Below, piece by piece: positions 28,594-41,050 of a DNA stretch of 64,000 bases. The first letter of the stretch is position 1. Every line of letters starts with the position of its first letter. Source of the stretch: Ciborinia camelliae. Lineage: Eukaryota > Ascomycota > Leotiomycetes > Helotiales > Sclerotiniaceae. The DNA lies in NCBI GenBank assembly GCA_025890175.1, contig JANPYM010000013.1:1132777-1196776 (forward strand). Direction: 5' to 3'. Below the pieces are notes generated by a model. The model was not told the DNA's origin. It made no database searches and saw only the letters and a list, made by a program, of their open reading frames with translations. A program made the translations under genes and the position numbers.

Positions 28594-29220
28594 ATTATTA
28601 TTTATTATTTATTATTTATTATTTATTATTTATTATTTATTATTTATTATTTATTATTTATTATTTATTATTTATTATTTATTATTTATTATTTATTATT
28701 TATTATTTATTATTTATTATTTATTATTTATTATTTATTATTTATTATTTATTATTTATTATTTATTATTTATTATTTATTATTTATTATTTATTATTTA
28801 TTATTTATTATTTATTATTTATTATTTATTATTTATTATTTATTATTTATTATTTATTATTTATTATTTATTATTTATTATTTATTATTTATTATTTATT
28901 ATTTATTATTTATTATTTATTATTTATTATTTATTATTTATTATTTATTATTTATTATTTATTATTTATTATTTATTATTTATTATTTATTATTTATTAT
29001 TTATTATTTATTATTTATTATTTATTATTTATTATTTATTATTTATTATTTATTATTTATTATTTATTATTTATTATTTATTATTTATTATTTATTATTT
29101 ATTATTTATTATTTATTATTTATTATTTATTATTTATTATTTATTATTTATTATTTATTATTTATTATTTATTATTTATTATTTATTATTTATTATTTAT
29201 TATTTATTATTTATTATTTA
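28594..29220. repeat. Long perfect heptamer microsatellite (TTATTAT)n
   Basis: About 89 nearly perfect copies of the 7-bp unit TTATTAT over some 625 bp. It directly follows the TTAGGG-containing block through ATTATTTAGGGTTAGGG. It has no C:G pair and so cannot be changed by RIP, which fits its homogeneity compared with the neighbouring repeats. Confidence 0.95.
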
Positions 29221-29885
29221 ATATAGCTAATAGTATAAATATTTTATTTAAATTTCAATGTAGTTGATAATATAATTATTTTATTCAAATTTCAATATAA
29301 CTAACAATGTAATTATTTAGTTTAACGTAATTGATAATGTAATTATTTTATTTAAATTTTAATGTAATTGGTGGTGTAGTTATTTGATTCAAATTTCAAT
29401 ATAGTTGGTGATATAATTATTTGATTCAATATAATTAATAATATAATTATTTTATTTAAATTTTAATATAATTAACGATGTAATTATTTGATTCAAATTT
29501 TAATATAATTAATAATATAGTTATTTGGTTTAACGTAATTAACAATATAATTATTTTATTCAAATTTCAATGTAATTAGTAATATAATTATTTGATTCAA
29601 ATTTTAATGTAATTAGCGGTGTAATTATTTGATTCAAATTTTAATATAACTAGCAGTATAATTATTTAATTTAATATAATTAATAATATAATTATTTTAT
29701 TCAAATTTTAATATAGTTAATAATATAATTATTTGGTTTAATATAATTAATGATATAATTATTTTATTCAAATTTTAATATTATTAATAATATAATTATT
29801 TTGTTCAAATTTTAATATAATTAATAATATAATTATTTTGTTTAAATTTTAATATAATTAATAATATAATTATTTTAATATATAA
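29221..29885. repeat. Degenerate minisatellite, about 37 to 50-bp units
   Basis: About fifteen copies of a unit containing TTYAAATTTYAATRTARYTR and RYRRTRTAATTATTT. Variants (GGTGGTGTAGTT, AATAATATAATT, ACGATGTAATT) differ by transitions only. Some copies lack the CAAATTT half, giving a shorter unit. It abuts the (TTATTAT)n array. Confidence 0.8.
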
Positions 29886-30120
29886 ATTATAACATAAATT
29901 ATAATATAAACTATAACGTAAATATATATATTTAGATTTTTAAGTTTAAATTTTATATAATATTTTTATTTAATATAAAACTTAAATCAAAATTTCAATT
30001 ATTATAAAAATTATATTAATCGATAAAGCTTTTCGAAAGTTTTCAATTGATATAAAATTTATAAATTAAATATATTTCGATATAGATTTATATTAATCTA
30101 AAAATACAGGGTAAAATAAG

Positions 30121-31396
30121 ATATGATATAGGGGTATTTCTAATTTGTATTTCAATCCTAAAGAAAATGTTTCAAACGTAGTTCCAAAGACCCTAATTAG
30201 GATTGATTCGGGTGCGAGATGGATGCCAGGTTCCGTCAAGTTTCAACTCCTTCCGAGTTCAGTGTCCACCACCAATTTCCCTAGTCGGTTGCCCAGACCC
30301 AGACATTGATCACCTCCATCACCGCATTACCTCATAATCTAATCAGATCATCAGGTCCGCTCTGATCTCGGTCTATTACATACCTACTAGGTAGGTAGTA
30401 GATCAATATTAACAGCAATCAATGTTCGAACTTCGTTGAAATTGGTCCTGCTCTCACGCAACCATGTCGTATCCCATGTTCAAATATCCATTATTCCATA
30501 GGTATGGATATAATGATATATTCCATCCATATATTCCATATGATACCTACCTAGTCAGACCTTCCTTACAAGTTACCTGCAGCTACTGTGCATCACTGCA
30601 TTCCCACGGGTCACATCATCCATCATTATGGATATCCGAGAAGTTGTTTCCACACCTGGCAATACTAATAATATACTGTACTCGAGATGCCAAAAGAACA
30701 ACCTCCACACCTGAAAAGGTTATATATATACTGCTCGAACATATCTACCGGTATACTTGAGAGAAAGTATCAGTATCAGCACTCAGTATATATTGCAGTC
30801 CTGTCATCAAATCTCCAAGTTAACCTTATTGAAGAGTCGACTATTAAACCGCCTGGGCATATCACACTGATTCATACATCCTCTTCAGAATATAAGACGG
30901 ACCATCTCCCACAATGGTGCCATATCGCATCTCACTTGCATTCAGACGAAATCCATATAAACGTTCATCATCTCCATTCAATTATCATTCAGCAAATACT
31001 ACAACATACAAATTCCCATTCGAGCTGAATAACCACCCATCCCTTTTCGTAATATATTTAAAAATTGTTGACCGAAGAAAGTCAAGTAATATCATAAAAA
31101 AGAGGTTTGGAGGTTCATCAGGTCAAACGATATCAAAGTGACGCCGTCATAGAAAAAAGGAAGAACCGATCATGTAAAAAATCTCAAAAATGTCAACTCC
31201 TGAATCGCTAAAAACCCTTTCGTTGCCCTCCCAGCTTTGCGAGTTTCGTCATGCAAAAGCCCGAGAGGATTTGGTGTCCAGCGTTTCGTTCCATGAAATT
31301 CCGTACAAGCGTTCATGCGTTTTTTTCTCTCGTAATCTCTGTACCCAAGTATCCCATCATTCACGTTCCTTTTCACGTTCTAAGTTTGTATTTGGC
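30121..31396. other. Border of the AT block and SNC1 downstream region
   Basis: Composition becomes normal at about 30,120-30,180. Several short overlapping plus-strand open frames (30,464-31,141) have no recognisable domain, no agreed frame and no convincing splice pattern, so I do not call a gene. The part next to 31,397 should hold the SNC1 3' untranslated region. Confidence 0.6.
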
Positions 31397-32364
31397 TTAA
31401 TGCTTTGTAGCAACAACTGGGATCACATTAGTTTTGCAACCAATAACTCAGTTGAAGAGACTTACCAGCAGGAACTACGATGATAACGATTAAAATGATG
31501 ATTCCTACAACCAAGCACATCCTCATCTTCATATCCTATAGCCATATATTAGCACAACCCCTTATTTTTCACAACAGGTCACTATTTACCTTCCACCACA
31601 TTTGTTTGCGGACTCTGTTGGCTCCACGGCGGAAACCTTGTGCTGAAACTGCGAGACTGTCGGTTTTATCTTGAAGGGAATCTAGATGGGCACCACGTTC
31701 GGAGACCTTGTTGATGTTCTCGCGCATTACACCAACGGTATCATCGATAGTCTAGAAAGAAAGAATGGTTAGTCGGGTCTGAAATATAAATCATATTGTC
31801 TGCGAGTTGTCGGTTGGGTCTGGAGCCGCTGGAGGATTGAGGACGTTTGGCCGTTTCAGTATCGTTCTCGAAGATTGCTGCATATATGTATAGCCGCAAT
31901 CATCATGTCACCGTCTTTTTCGAAAGGATATCGGCAATATACGATTTATAGCGAAAGTCGTGTTGGCGGCGGCTGAAACACATGCGCTGCGAAACCCACA
32001 CAATGTAATTCATCGATACCAACACAACCGGCAGCCTATTCTATCCCTTTCGCATGTTGAAAATATATATCGGAGTCGTGGATATTGTGCACAATATTTA
32101 TTTCGATTGAATGTTGATCGCTATCGCATGGTCGGTCGCAAAGTCGTAATATGCATGATGATGACAGAATGATAAAACTCGCCATCAAGTCCCGAGACCC
32201 AACTCGATCGACAGACAACTTATCCACCCATCGGAAGATGATATATAACTTACAGCTTGTAACGCCGCCGTCCTCTGGTTACCTCCTGCTTGTTGGCTAC
32301 CTGCACCAGCAGCTCCTCCGCTTGGGATATAAGGATCATATTGAGGTTCTCGGTGGTCAGCCAT
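31397..32364 (-). CDS. SNC1: Synaptobrevin-like exocytic v-SNARE (Snc1/Snc2)
   Basis: An R-SNARE on secretory vesicles; it pairs with plasma-membrane Q-SNAREs (Sso1/Sec9 type) to drive exocytosis. Four exons were rebuilt by hand: 32,254-32,364, 31,590-31,751, 31,466-31,535 and a 20-nt last exon at 31,397-31,416. They join in frame to 120 residues, the usual fungal length. The N-terminus is Pro/Gly-rich (residues 1-30). The SNARE motif spans about 32-92, with the zero-layer Arg at 56 in [13 protein letters not shown] and the conserved [21 protein letters not shown]. The tail anchor is at 97-116 ([15 protein letters not shown]) with end VVATKH. Donors are GTAAGT, GTAAAT and GTAAGT. The start is the only ATG preceding the conserved part. 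Identity is near certain. Confidence 0.95.
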
Positions 32365-34299
32365 TATGTTATTGTTGGTATGAGTATTAATTTGATCGTG
32401 AGGATTCAGTCGTTATATTTGCCTTCGTTTTGAATGATAAATAGTTCAGTAAGAGTTTGTGTCGTGAAAATTTGTGGTGCGTAGGTATTTGTTGTTCTGG
32501 AGATGAGGAAAATGGGGTGTGATGGTATAGATTTGAATGGAGTTCTGGAGGCTGGAGGCTGGAGGCTGGAGCACGTTTGATGAGAACCAAGCGAAACACT
32601 AGAAGGTCCAAACGTGATTGGTATCTGACAAGGGAGGAGAGGGGGGTTTTCAACTTGATTGATTGATAGAGACTTTCTTTGAACAGCTGGAGTAACTTAT
32701 AAATAGTAGTGAATCAAAAATCAATATTAATATTGGAACTCCAAAATTCAATTCAATTATAAGTATCAGCCCAAAGGTAAGAAGAGAAGATGGGATGAAG
32801 CACAGTGTCAGTCAGTAGTAGTACTACAGTATCATGTGTATAATTTATTTAAGTTCGAATTTTGGAAGAATAATACGAACGGCATCATCGGAATCCATTC
32901 TAAAATTCCAGTTGCCTGCCAACCTGCCAACTTGCCTACGCAATTCATGGACCACCCACGCCTGCGCCTGCTTATTTCCACGCGATATGCTGCAACCTTC
33001 CAACCTAGGTATCTAAAAAAAAACCCTGTCGTTATAATAAGTTCGAGTGACCACTCAAAGTAAAAAGTAAAATAAAAAGATGGATGGCTGTGTTATAGCA
33101 GTGGCGAAACATTAAAGATTTCATACATGCGTACACATACCTATGGATAGTATAAATTCATCAAAGAAATGAATGCGGAACGGATTTTGATTGGTAAATG
33201 CTAGCTACCTAGCCTGCTGGTCAATGGATGCTGTCAATCTTTGTCGATGCGAATGCGAAGGCGAAGGCGACTCATCTACATATTGTATGTACATTTTGAA
33301 GGTTGATCTTGAAGATATACCTACCTTGGCTACATCAAGGGACGTAATAGATACATAGATTGAATCGAAAAGCAAAGATCATAAGGAGACAAAGTTCTAG
33401 GAAACTGTTGGGAAAGAAATAAAATGAGTACCAATTCAATCAACTCCAGGTATTGTAGAGTCTAGACGTCTAAAACAAAGACATCTGCCCGTAAAAGGTA
33501 TTGAGAAATGCAATCCCCCCCTCTCCAAAAAAAATGCAACTGCAACTGCTTACAAAAACCAAACCAAACCAAACCAAACCAACAAAACGCTTAATCCATA
33601 AATACCCCCTTTAACACCATTTCTTTATCATCATTCCCGTATCGTAAAATATAGAAAGATAACGCAATCCAAATGCTTTTATCATAAACTCCTTCCTCTG
33701 CCCGAAACCCCGTCAACACCACACCAACCCCAAGTCCTTGTTGCTCGGTTGTGAATGAAGCAGTAGGAAAAAATAGAGGAATACAAAGAAATATCGCCCA
33801 AAAATAAATGAGAATATAAACAGGAGAATTTAGGAACAAAGAGAAGAAATGTCATCGCTTACGGCAAGGAGTTGAGAAAATTGAAGGGAGGAAAGAAGTG
33901 GAAAGAATGTATAAATGAATTAGAAAATGGCGTACATAAAATCAAGGACTGAAGCAGTATTGCTAGGTTCATGAATCGTTCTGCTTATAAGCTTCTTGGG
34001 ATGGCATCTTTGATATCGTGGGTTGTGAAAATGAAGTAGAGGATGGAACCTGTCGGTGGTTAGATGAAGACGGGTTGAGTGAATGATCAGAAAGTATGTG
34101 TGCTTTTGATATGTGCCATTTCTATCTGTTTCCGAGGAGATTCAATAGATGTATGATTTCAGACAAATCATGGAGGCGTTTAGAGAATATCTGATCATGT
34201 TTGAATCCAAAGTCTCTGTGGATGTTGTTGTTCGTAATTTGTGGTTTGAAGGGCTGAACAACATGATGAAATGAAAGGGGTGGGCTCAAAGTGAGCTTC
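32365..34299. other. Intergenic region between SNC1 and the Zn2Cys6 gene
   Basis: Contains the SNC1 promoter/5' UTR (with a GGAGGCT x4 short tandem repeat at 32,545-32,573), an AACCA microsatellite near 33,558, and the 3' flank of the transcription factor. A reverse frame at 33,591-33,839 (hydrophobic, 82 residues) and a hydrophobic piece near 33,985-34,050 after a CACCGACAG acceptor-like site could be part of a small membrane protein, but I could not build a convincing model. Confidence 0.5.
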
Positions 34300-36303
34300 T
34301 CATGAAATGCCGGCACCCAAACCTCGTTCTGTACCTCTCTCCCATAAAGGCGGCGAAACAAGAAGAGACCTTCGTCTTGGTCGTGGAAACTTTAGTATTG
34401 GTGTCTTGATTTCCTCATATGTTGTCGGCGACATCAAATTAATATCATCCAATGGCGAAAAGGCTGAATTCGTACAGATCGGACCCCGCTCTTCAGAGTC
34501 GAGTAACATTTGCCCAATACTAGCAATTTTTAGAGCATCCCAAGTACCTTCACGTCTAGGAGCTGCTTCCTTCAATATCATAACTGCATCCTTTCTTATA
34601 CTTTGGTCAGGACACGCGTATATAACAACGAAAAGAGAAGGAATAATCCCTGCATCAAAGACAAATGTCTTCAAAAATCGGGGATCAGAAACAAGTTTTT
34701 GACTGAGAGAGATTATTTGACGGAAGATAGGAAGAAAGTGATCAGAGATCCGATAATCAAGGAAGACTCCTTGGCCCATGAGTCCTATCCCGAGAGCTTT
34801 GATCTGTAGAGTAGTTGCAGCGATATAATCTGCACTACCAAGGGGAGATTGTGCATAAGAAATGATTGGCTGAAATGCTCTTTGCCAATCCTGAAAACTC
34901 GAACTGAACATAGGAAATTCAAACCCCGTAAGAATAGGAGATGAAGCTTCAGGATGAAGCTTTTGAAGTCTTAAGAAGCTGGTTGCCAAACCTTGAGGTG
35001 AAAGTCCCGGTGATGCCAAGCGCTTTTCGAGGTCTGCTCTTGGTATGTTAGGGAGAGAATGGTATAGTACATGTTCCAGGTGAATTTCGGCTTCCTCAAG
35101 ATTGCCAAGTTGTCGAGGAATGTCGGGTGGTAGTATATCGGCGGATATGAGATCAAGAACCTTGCCGCTCAATGAATCCGGATCATCTGGTCGTGTCACA
35201 ATCGCTAGGGCAAGATGGAGATACGCGGCAACGATTTCATTTTCCACCAAGTCCGGTGCAGGTGAGCTCAGTAACAGGTTGTGACGAGGATAAATTGAAA
35301 TTGCTTCATGATGGTGCATCATCTTGAGTGCACTGTAAATGTGTTTGTCGGCCAACATTGTGTTACCGTGGAAATTCTCAAAGCAGAAGATAATAAGAGA
35401 CACAAGTAAAGGTATGCGAAGAGAATTTTGACTTGTTTGAACAAGATTGCGAAGGTACCGAAGGGATTTTCCATACTGCTTCAGGGCATATCGATGGTGT
35501 ATCTCCACTTGATCGGCTATACCATGATGTGATTAGCACCGCATTATGATCAAGTAATATTTGTCACTTACAAATCCTTTGGAATCCAGCTTCGCCTTCT
35601 TTATGATCCATAAATTTCGAGGCTTTCATGGCTTTGCTCAAGGCAGCAATAGCGGTAGCAGCATGCCGGACAGAGGTATCAGTGTGACAAGACTGGAGAA
35701 TGATGACATTGAATAATTTCTTTTCGGAACCTCCGGCGAGCTCAAATACGGTTTCTTTGCAGAAGAAATCAAAGTATTGTGCCTCTTGCTCACTACGGAA
35801 GTTCATCACAGAAATACTGGGTGGTATTGAGACCGGTGGAGGCTCTATAATCTCCTGAGATATTCCAGTAGATATAGTTGGGCCTAGTAGCCAAGCCGGC
35901 TTATCCTATGATCGATGTTAGTATAGCCAGGATTGGAATTGATTTCAAGGCATACCTTGGGGCTATACTCATAGCCATCACACTTCCTCCCAAAGTTTTT
36001 GCATCGCATACAGGATGGTTTGGTCTCATCACATTTGACCCGTCGTACTCTAAAAGACATGTTAGCAAGTTACTGGATGGTCACCTTTTAATATAAGAAG
36101 TATAGTATGATGAAAGAAACCACAAACTTCATACTATGAAACATAGCTGATCAAGTAGATCAATTGGATGTCTTATTCACCACTCTTACTCACTTGCAAG
36201 TGGTACAACCTGTCTTTGACTTCTGTCTACACGCACGCGTCTTCTTCAAAGACGTTGGCGGTGACCCTGCTAATGTAACCTCTGAAGAAAAAGTCATTGC
36301 CAT
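34300..36303 (-). CDS. Zn2Cys6 fungal-type transcription factor
   Basis: A nuclear DNA-binding regulator of the Gal4-type binuclear zinc cluster class; its target genes cannot be read from sequence. Exons are 36,194-36,303, 35,956-36,049, 35,572-35,905 and 34,300-35,516, giving 584 residues in one frame. The cluster is complete: Cys 33, 36, 43, 50, 53 and 60 in the spacing CX2CX6CX6CX2CX6C, with the linker CDETKPSCMRC, followed by GYEYSPK. The rest (from about residue 100) is a helix-rich domain as in fungal C6 factors with a generic 'fungal-specific TF' region (EAQYFDFFCKETVFELAG). Introns have GTGAGT, GTATGC and GTAAGT donors and a GCTAATC branch point. A second ATG two codons in (36,297) could also start. 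The neighbours do not suggest a pathway. Confidence 0.9.
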
Positions 36304-39300
36304 CTTGAGAATATGGCAATGATGAAATATGAGATATGAGAATTTGAAATAGCCGCCAGTAAGATATGAAACCATGAAACTATGAAACGGTATTCTAGCC
36401 TGAGAAAAAGGGCTAGAAAAATAGGAGAAAGAGGGTACAGTGAGAGAGGAAGACTGGTGAGATCCAAGGCTTTTTAGACGCGCGCGAACTCCCAAGAAGG
36501 GTAAGAGGTTGAAGTCAGCGTCAGGAGATCCGGCTCCCTGGTGTGGAAATCAACTACATGTATAATAAGTTTGCGGCGGTAAAGGTAAGCGGATAAGCGG
36601 TAGAGAGAAAAGTGATCCATCTCTATATCTGGATGGCTGTTGATGGAGATATGTACTTTCGCTGATGCTACTAAAAGCGGTACCTGTAATCATGTTGACG
36701 ATGCAAACGTTTGAACCAGGTGAATTATTAGTTGGAGTGTGGATCCCAAGATTTCTATATTTAAAAATAGAAGTGATAGAAATGGAAGACAAGGTTATTA
36801 TTGGGTGAGTTAGTAATTTTCAATAATTAATGACCAATATATCCTCCAATTAGAATAAGTGAATCTATTTCTAACGTGTGTTCTTACCTCGTTCTTAGTC
36901 CACTTAACACACTTAACACCATTTACCCTTGACTTATCCTTAATTAATCCTTGCTTCGATCTCATCTTTTTCTTTTCCCCTACGCGCGACAGTGAGGATG
37001 AGGATGGATGAGGAATCGAGGATGGATGAGTATAGACAACTCCGTGTGCCTTGCATAAGATGGATATGTATTTGCAGAATCCTTTGACATTACCTGAAGT
37101 GAGGTAAGGCTATTATGTGATCAGTGCCATTGCTACACGATGAGATGGGGGGAAATTGTTTATTTCTATTTGAAGATATTCATACTTATGAGAGAAGAGG
37201 CTGGAGTTCCTATTTGGGATTTGGCGCCGAGCATTTGCAAAGTAGGTACTGTACCGGTAATTGTTTATGTATGGCAGCGGCGGCGATCAAGGGTCAAAAA
37301 GGTCATGAAGGATGAAGGACCCGGATGCACATGGGAAATGATGATGCATCATACTTTGACTGTACTGACTGTACCAGAAAACGGGAGATGGATGTGTCGT
37401 AGGATTTCTTCTTCACAAATTTACATCGTTCTTCATCTATTAAGAGTACTGGGTAGAGATTAATCATTAAATGAATATTATTATATCTCTGCATGTCCGG
37501 AATACCTATTCATAGCCAGAGGTCTTCGATCCTGTGCCATGATGAATACCTACCTAGGTAGCTATAGGTACCAGGTAGGTAAGGAAAGAATAAAGGTTTT
37601 ATCTATCCTACCTACTTCCTGTCCCTCCACTGACAGCTACCGCTCATCAATACCTATGGTCAGTCTGCCCGACCTTCTCTAGTACCTACCCACCAACCCA
37701 CCCACCTACTCTACCTTTTGATTACGATGAAGTCTCTCTCGTGCGAGAGATCAATTGTCAAATGGTTGTCAAATAACCAAATAATCTCAGGAAACTTCAT
37801 ATATCGTACCGATCACATGATTACAATATCAAACGAATCGACCAATGATATGATGGAGCAGCAAATTGAGCACTGAAAGTCGGCGGTTTCATTTTGTTCC
37901 GATTCCCCCAGAAAAAGAAAGCAAAAGCAAACAAACTTTATTTCGACCTTCTATAAATAATGTTCTAATGGTCAAAGTAGTCAAGATAAGATACAGACAG
38001 TATTACCGGTACAAGTCTACGAGGACCATATGATGAGAAACTCACGGAAACAACGGACACATATAAAAATGCCACCTGGGCATTGCCAAGTTAAACCATT
38101 ATGCCACTATGCCATCATGCGAAGTTCTAGTTCACCAGTGCAGGTGGTCTGAGGTCTGAGGTCTGAGGTCTGACCAAGATTTGTTTTCCCGTGCCCAGGT
38201 GGTCATGGAAATGGGTGAATGCTAGGTGTACCGAGTGGTTCAAAATGTTGGAGTGACCGAATCACTGGGTAGGTAGGTAGTAGGTAGGTAGGTTAGGTAG
38301 GCTGAATTGATGAATTGGTACCTTACCTCGATCCCAATAATTCATTCATTCTCTGGGACACTTTGAGAGTGTGAGTGAAATATTACACTACCTACTCATC
38401 ATTATCATCATCATCATCAGCAGCACACACTCCGATATGCATTCGTAAACGCCATTCCACCAAAGAAGCAAAGAAGCAAACAAACAAACAAACAAACAAA
38501 CAAAAAAAATGAGGCTTGGATTTCAATTTCTTTCATCATCTAACCTACCTACCTACTTCCCTACTCCCTACTCCCTCCTGGGTAATACCTGGGTACTACT
38601 CAATCTCTCCAAATGATTTTGATTTTCTTTCACGGAACACGTGTAAAGTCTTACAACATACTTCCAAGTCCAGTAGATCAGTAGGTAGTTCTTTCAGCAC
38701 ATACATACCTACCTACCTCTCTCTTACCTATTTTTATATCCTGCTCAAGTGTACTCACTCCTGTACCGTACCGTACTGTACTCACCTACTCTACTTATTA
38801 CTCGTATGATATAAATATATACTATATCCTGCTTAACTAAAAGCCGACGAAAGTTCGTTCGTTCCTCTTTAGCTCTTTTTGTTTTGGTTTAGTTTACATT
38901 CTTGGATTTGAGTTCCAGGACTTCCAATTCCCACTACCGTCCTCGGTTCTCTGCCTCGCCTCATCCAGATTCCATCCATACCTTACCTAAGGTAGCCCGG
39001 TACTTATATAGGTATACTTCATTCCCCGCGAGAGATCCATCATCTACCATTATTTTGACTCCACATCCTCCACATCCGCACCTTCCATCCATACGAGAGA
39101 ATTCCAAGAGTCACTTACCTAATCCTGTACAACCCAACGCTTACTTTACACATCAATCGGACATTTCAATTACTTTCCCCATTCGTAAATTTCTTCCTCC
39201 CTCCCTTTCAACCTCTACAACTTCAACAACAAAGCATTTATTTCCTCCTACATCCCCATCTTAATATGTTGATGGTTGCTGCTTTGCTCCAATTCAATCG

Positions 39301-39636
39301 CTCACTGGCTCAATAAGTTTTTTTTGGACTTTCGCCTTCCTGAAAATCACTTCAGTCGTTCATTGTGGATCTTGATCTTGATCTTGATCTTGGTTCTTTG
39401 GAAATAGAGAAAGTGGAATAATTCACTCACTTCCCCTATCGCGCCTGGTCGATTATTAGGATATAATTTAATTGGAGGCTCCGGTTCATTGCTTTTCGTC
39501 TCTGTTTCTGAATATTCAGTCGAAATCACTTCTTGGTGTTTCGACGTCATTAACCTCGGCGCATTTTCAGCCCCATCACCTATTTATTAATATTATTACA
39601 CCAAAATCCATCGCTGCAAATATCACATTTTAAATC
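36304..39636. other. Long intergenic region, no gene seen
   Basis: About 3.3 kb between the divergent transcription factor and GH76 genes, so it should hold both promoters. Contains several TAGGTAGG/ACCTACCT clusters (37,545-37,700; 38,270-38,300; 38,540-38,720), a GGTCTGAG x4 tandem (38,146-38,173), an ATC repeat near 38,400 and a CAAA repeat at 38,475-38,505. The last 600 bases before the GH76 ATG are pyrimidine-rich, as in many fungal 5' leaders. Small open frames here have no domain or splice support. Confidence 0.6.
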
Positions 39637-41050
39637 ATGAAGTTGTCGAGGTCAATACCGGTTTTGACTACGGCCATAATAGCTGGAAGTCATGTAGTTA
39701 ATGCGATAGAAGTTGATCTGACTTCTCCCGGTATGTATTCTGCCACTTCACGGCGCCGTATCATCCGCTTTACTGACTGTAAATCCAGCCTCTATTAAAT
39801 CCGCAGCGAGTACGATCGCGTACGACATGATGACCTATTACACAGGAAATCAGACGGGTGGCATACCCGGAAATTTACCTCAGCCCTATTATTGGTGGGA
39901 GGCTGGAGCAATGTTCGGCTCATTGATCGATTATTGGTATTATACGGGCGATTCGACATATAACGATGTTACCACTCAAGCCATGTTGTTCCAGACGGGA
40001 CCGGATAATGATTATATGACGCCGAATCAAACAAAGACAGAGGGTAACGATGACCAAGGATTCTGGGGATTGGCGGCCATGTCTGCTGCCGAAGTGAATT
40101 TTCCAAACCCTCCTCCCAATAAACCTCAGTGGCTCGCTCTCGCACAGGCAGTATTCAATACTCAAGCCCCTCGATGGGATCTTAGTACTTGTGCTGGAGG
40201 TCTCCGATGGCAAATCTTTACCTTCAATAACGGCTATAATTACAAAAACTCGATCTCCAATGGCTGCTTTTTCAATCTAGGTGCACGATTGGCAAAATAT
40301 ACCGGAAACGATACCTATGCGCAGTGGGCAGAGAAAACCTGGGACTGGATGGAGCATGTGGGACTCTTGGATGAGAACTACTATGTCTACGACGGTTCTG
40401 ATGACACGATCAACTGTACCAAGATCAATCATATACAGTGGACTTACAATGCCGGAGCTTTCCTTCTTGGTGCAGCAAATATGTATAACTACACCAACGG
40501 AAGCGATCTCTGGCGTGGGCGTGTTGAGGGCTTATTGAATGGTACTCATGTGTTCTTCCAGAATAATATCATGATGGAGGTAGCCTGCGAAAACAATGGA
40601 AAATGCAATGTCGATCAACAATCTTTTAAGGCTTATCTGGCTCGCTGGCTAGCTGCCACAACGAAAATGGCCCCTTTTACCTACGATGCCGTCATGGCCT
40701 ACCTACGTCCTTCGGCTGCGGCGGCCGCCTCTTCATGCTCTGGAGGCGACAGCGGACGCACTTGCGGACTTAACTGGAGAACTGGAAAGTGGGATGGACT
40801 TTATGGTGTAGGAGAACAAATGGCAGCATTAGAAGTTATTCAAAGTAATCTCATTGCGCAGGTTGCAGGACCAGTCACTAATAATACGGGCGGAACGAGT
40901 AAAGGGGATTCTAGTGCTGGATCTGGGAAGAGCCCAAGCACTTATACGGGGAAGGAAACGGTTACTACGGCTGATAAGGTTGGGGCGGGATTCCTTACCA
41001 CGGTGGTTTTGGTGGGCCTCATTGGTAGCATTTGGTGGATGATAGTTTAA
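39637..41050 (+). CDS. GH76 alpha-1,6-mannanase-like GPI protein (Dfg5/Dcw1 family)
   Basis: A cell-surface glycoside hydrolase 76 member. Dfg5/Dcw1 proteins act on GPI-anchor mannan and help attach GPI proteins to the wall. Two exons, 39,637-39,730 and 39,789-41,050, are joined by GTATGT...TCCAG to give 451 residues. An N-terminal signal peptide (residues 1-24, ending HVVNA) is followed by [20 protein letters not shown] and [12 protein letters not shown], both hallmarks of the family. The catalytic Asp pair is in [14 protein letters not shown] (D119, D120). The Ser/Gly/Thr-rich tail (about 380-425) ends with a hydrophobic segment (429-451, [17 protein letters not shown]), as for GPI attachment. 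Length and motif order are normal and nothing looks broken. Family is certain; the exact paralogue is not. Confidence 0.95.

Larger units (their letters stand above)
1..30120. other. AT-rich, RIP-like gene-free block
   Basis: By eye roughly nine bases in ten are A or T, and no open frame has the composition of a real protein; the few short ones encode runs of Ile, Leu, Phe, Lys and Asn. Tandem repeats inside differ mainly by transitions, as expected for repeat-induced point mutation in ascomycetes. Relic telomere-type hexamers and a pogo-like transposase fossil are present. Composition changes abruptly to normal genic DNA at about 30.1 kb. It could be a centromeric or pericentromeric block, a subtelomere or a large transposon graveyard; the sequence alone does not decide. 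Parts not listed separately are featureless AT-rich DNA. Confidence 0.9.

Noticed and set aside
30464..31141. Three overlapping plus-strand frames next to the AT border
   Set aside because: No recognisable domains, each overlaps another in a different frame, and no splice sites join them.
33591..34060. Possible small membrane protein on the minus strand
   Set aside because: Hydrophobic pieces and a good acceptor-like site exist, but I could not find a start, a family or a consistent exon chain.
34122..34361. 79-residue frame overlapping the end of the Zn2Cys6 gene
   Set aside because: It lies in another frame over the last part of a clean 402-codon exon, and no splice site switches into it.
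38516..39264. Plus-strand frames upstream of the GH76 gene
   Set aside because: Pyrimidine-rich leader sequence rich in ACCTACCT repeats; the Ser/Pro/Thr-rich translations have no domain.
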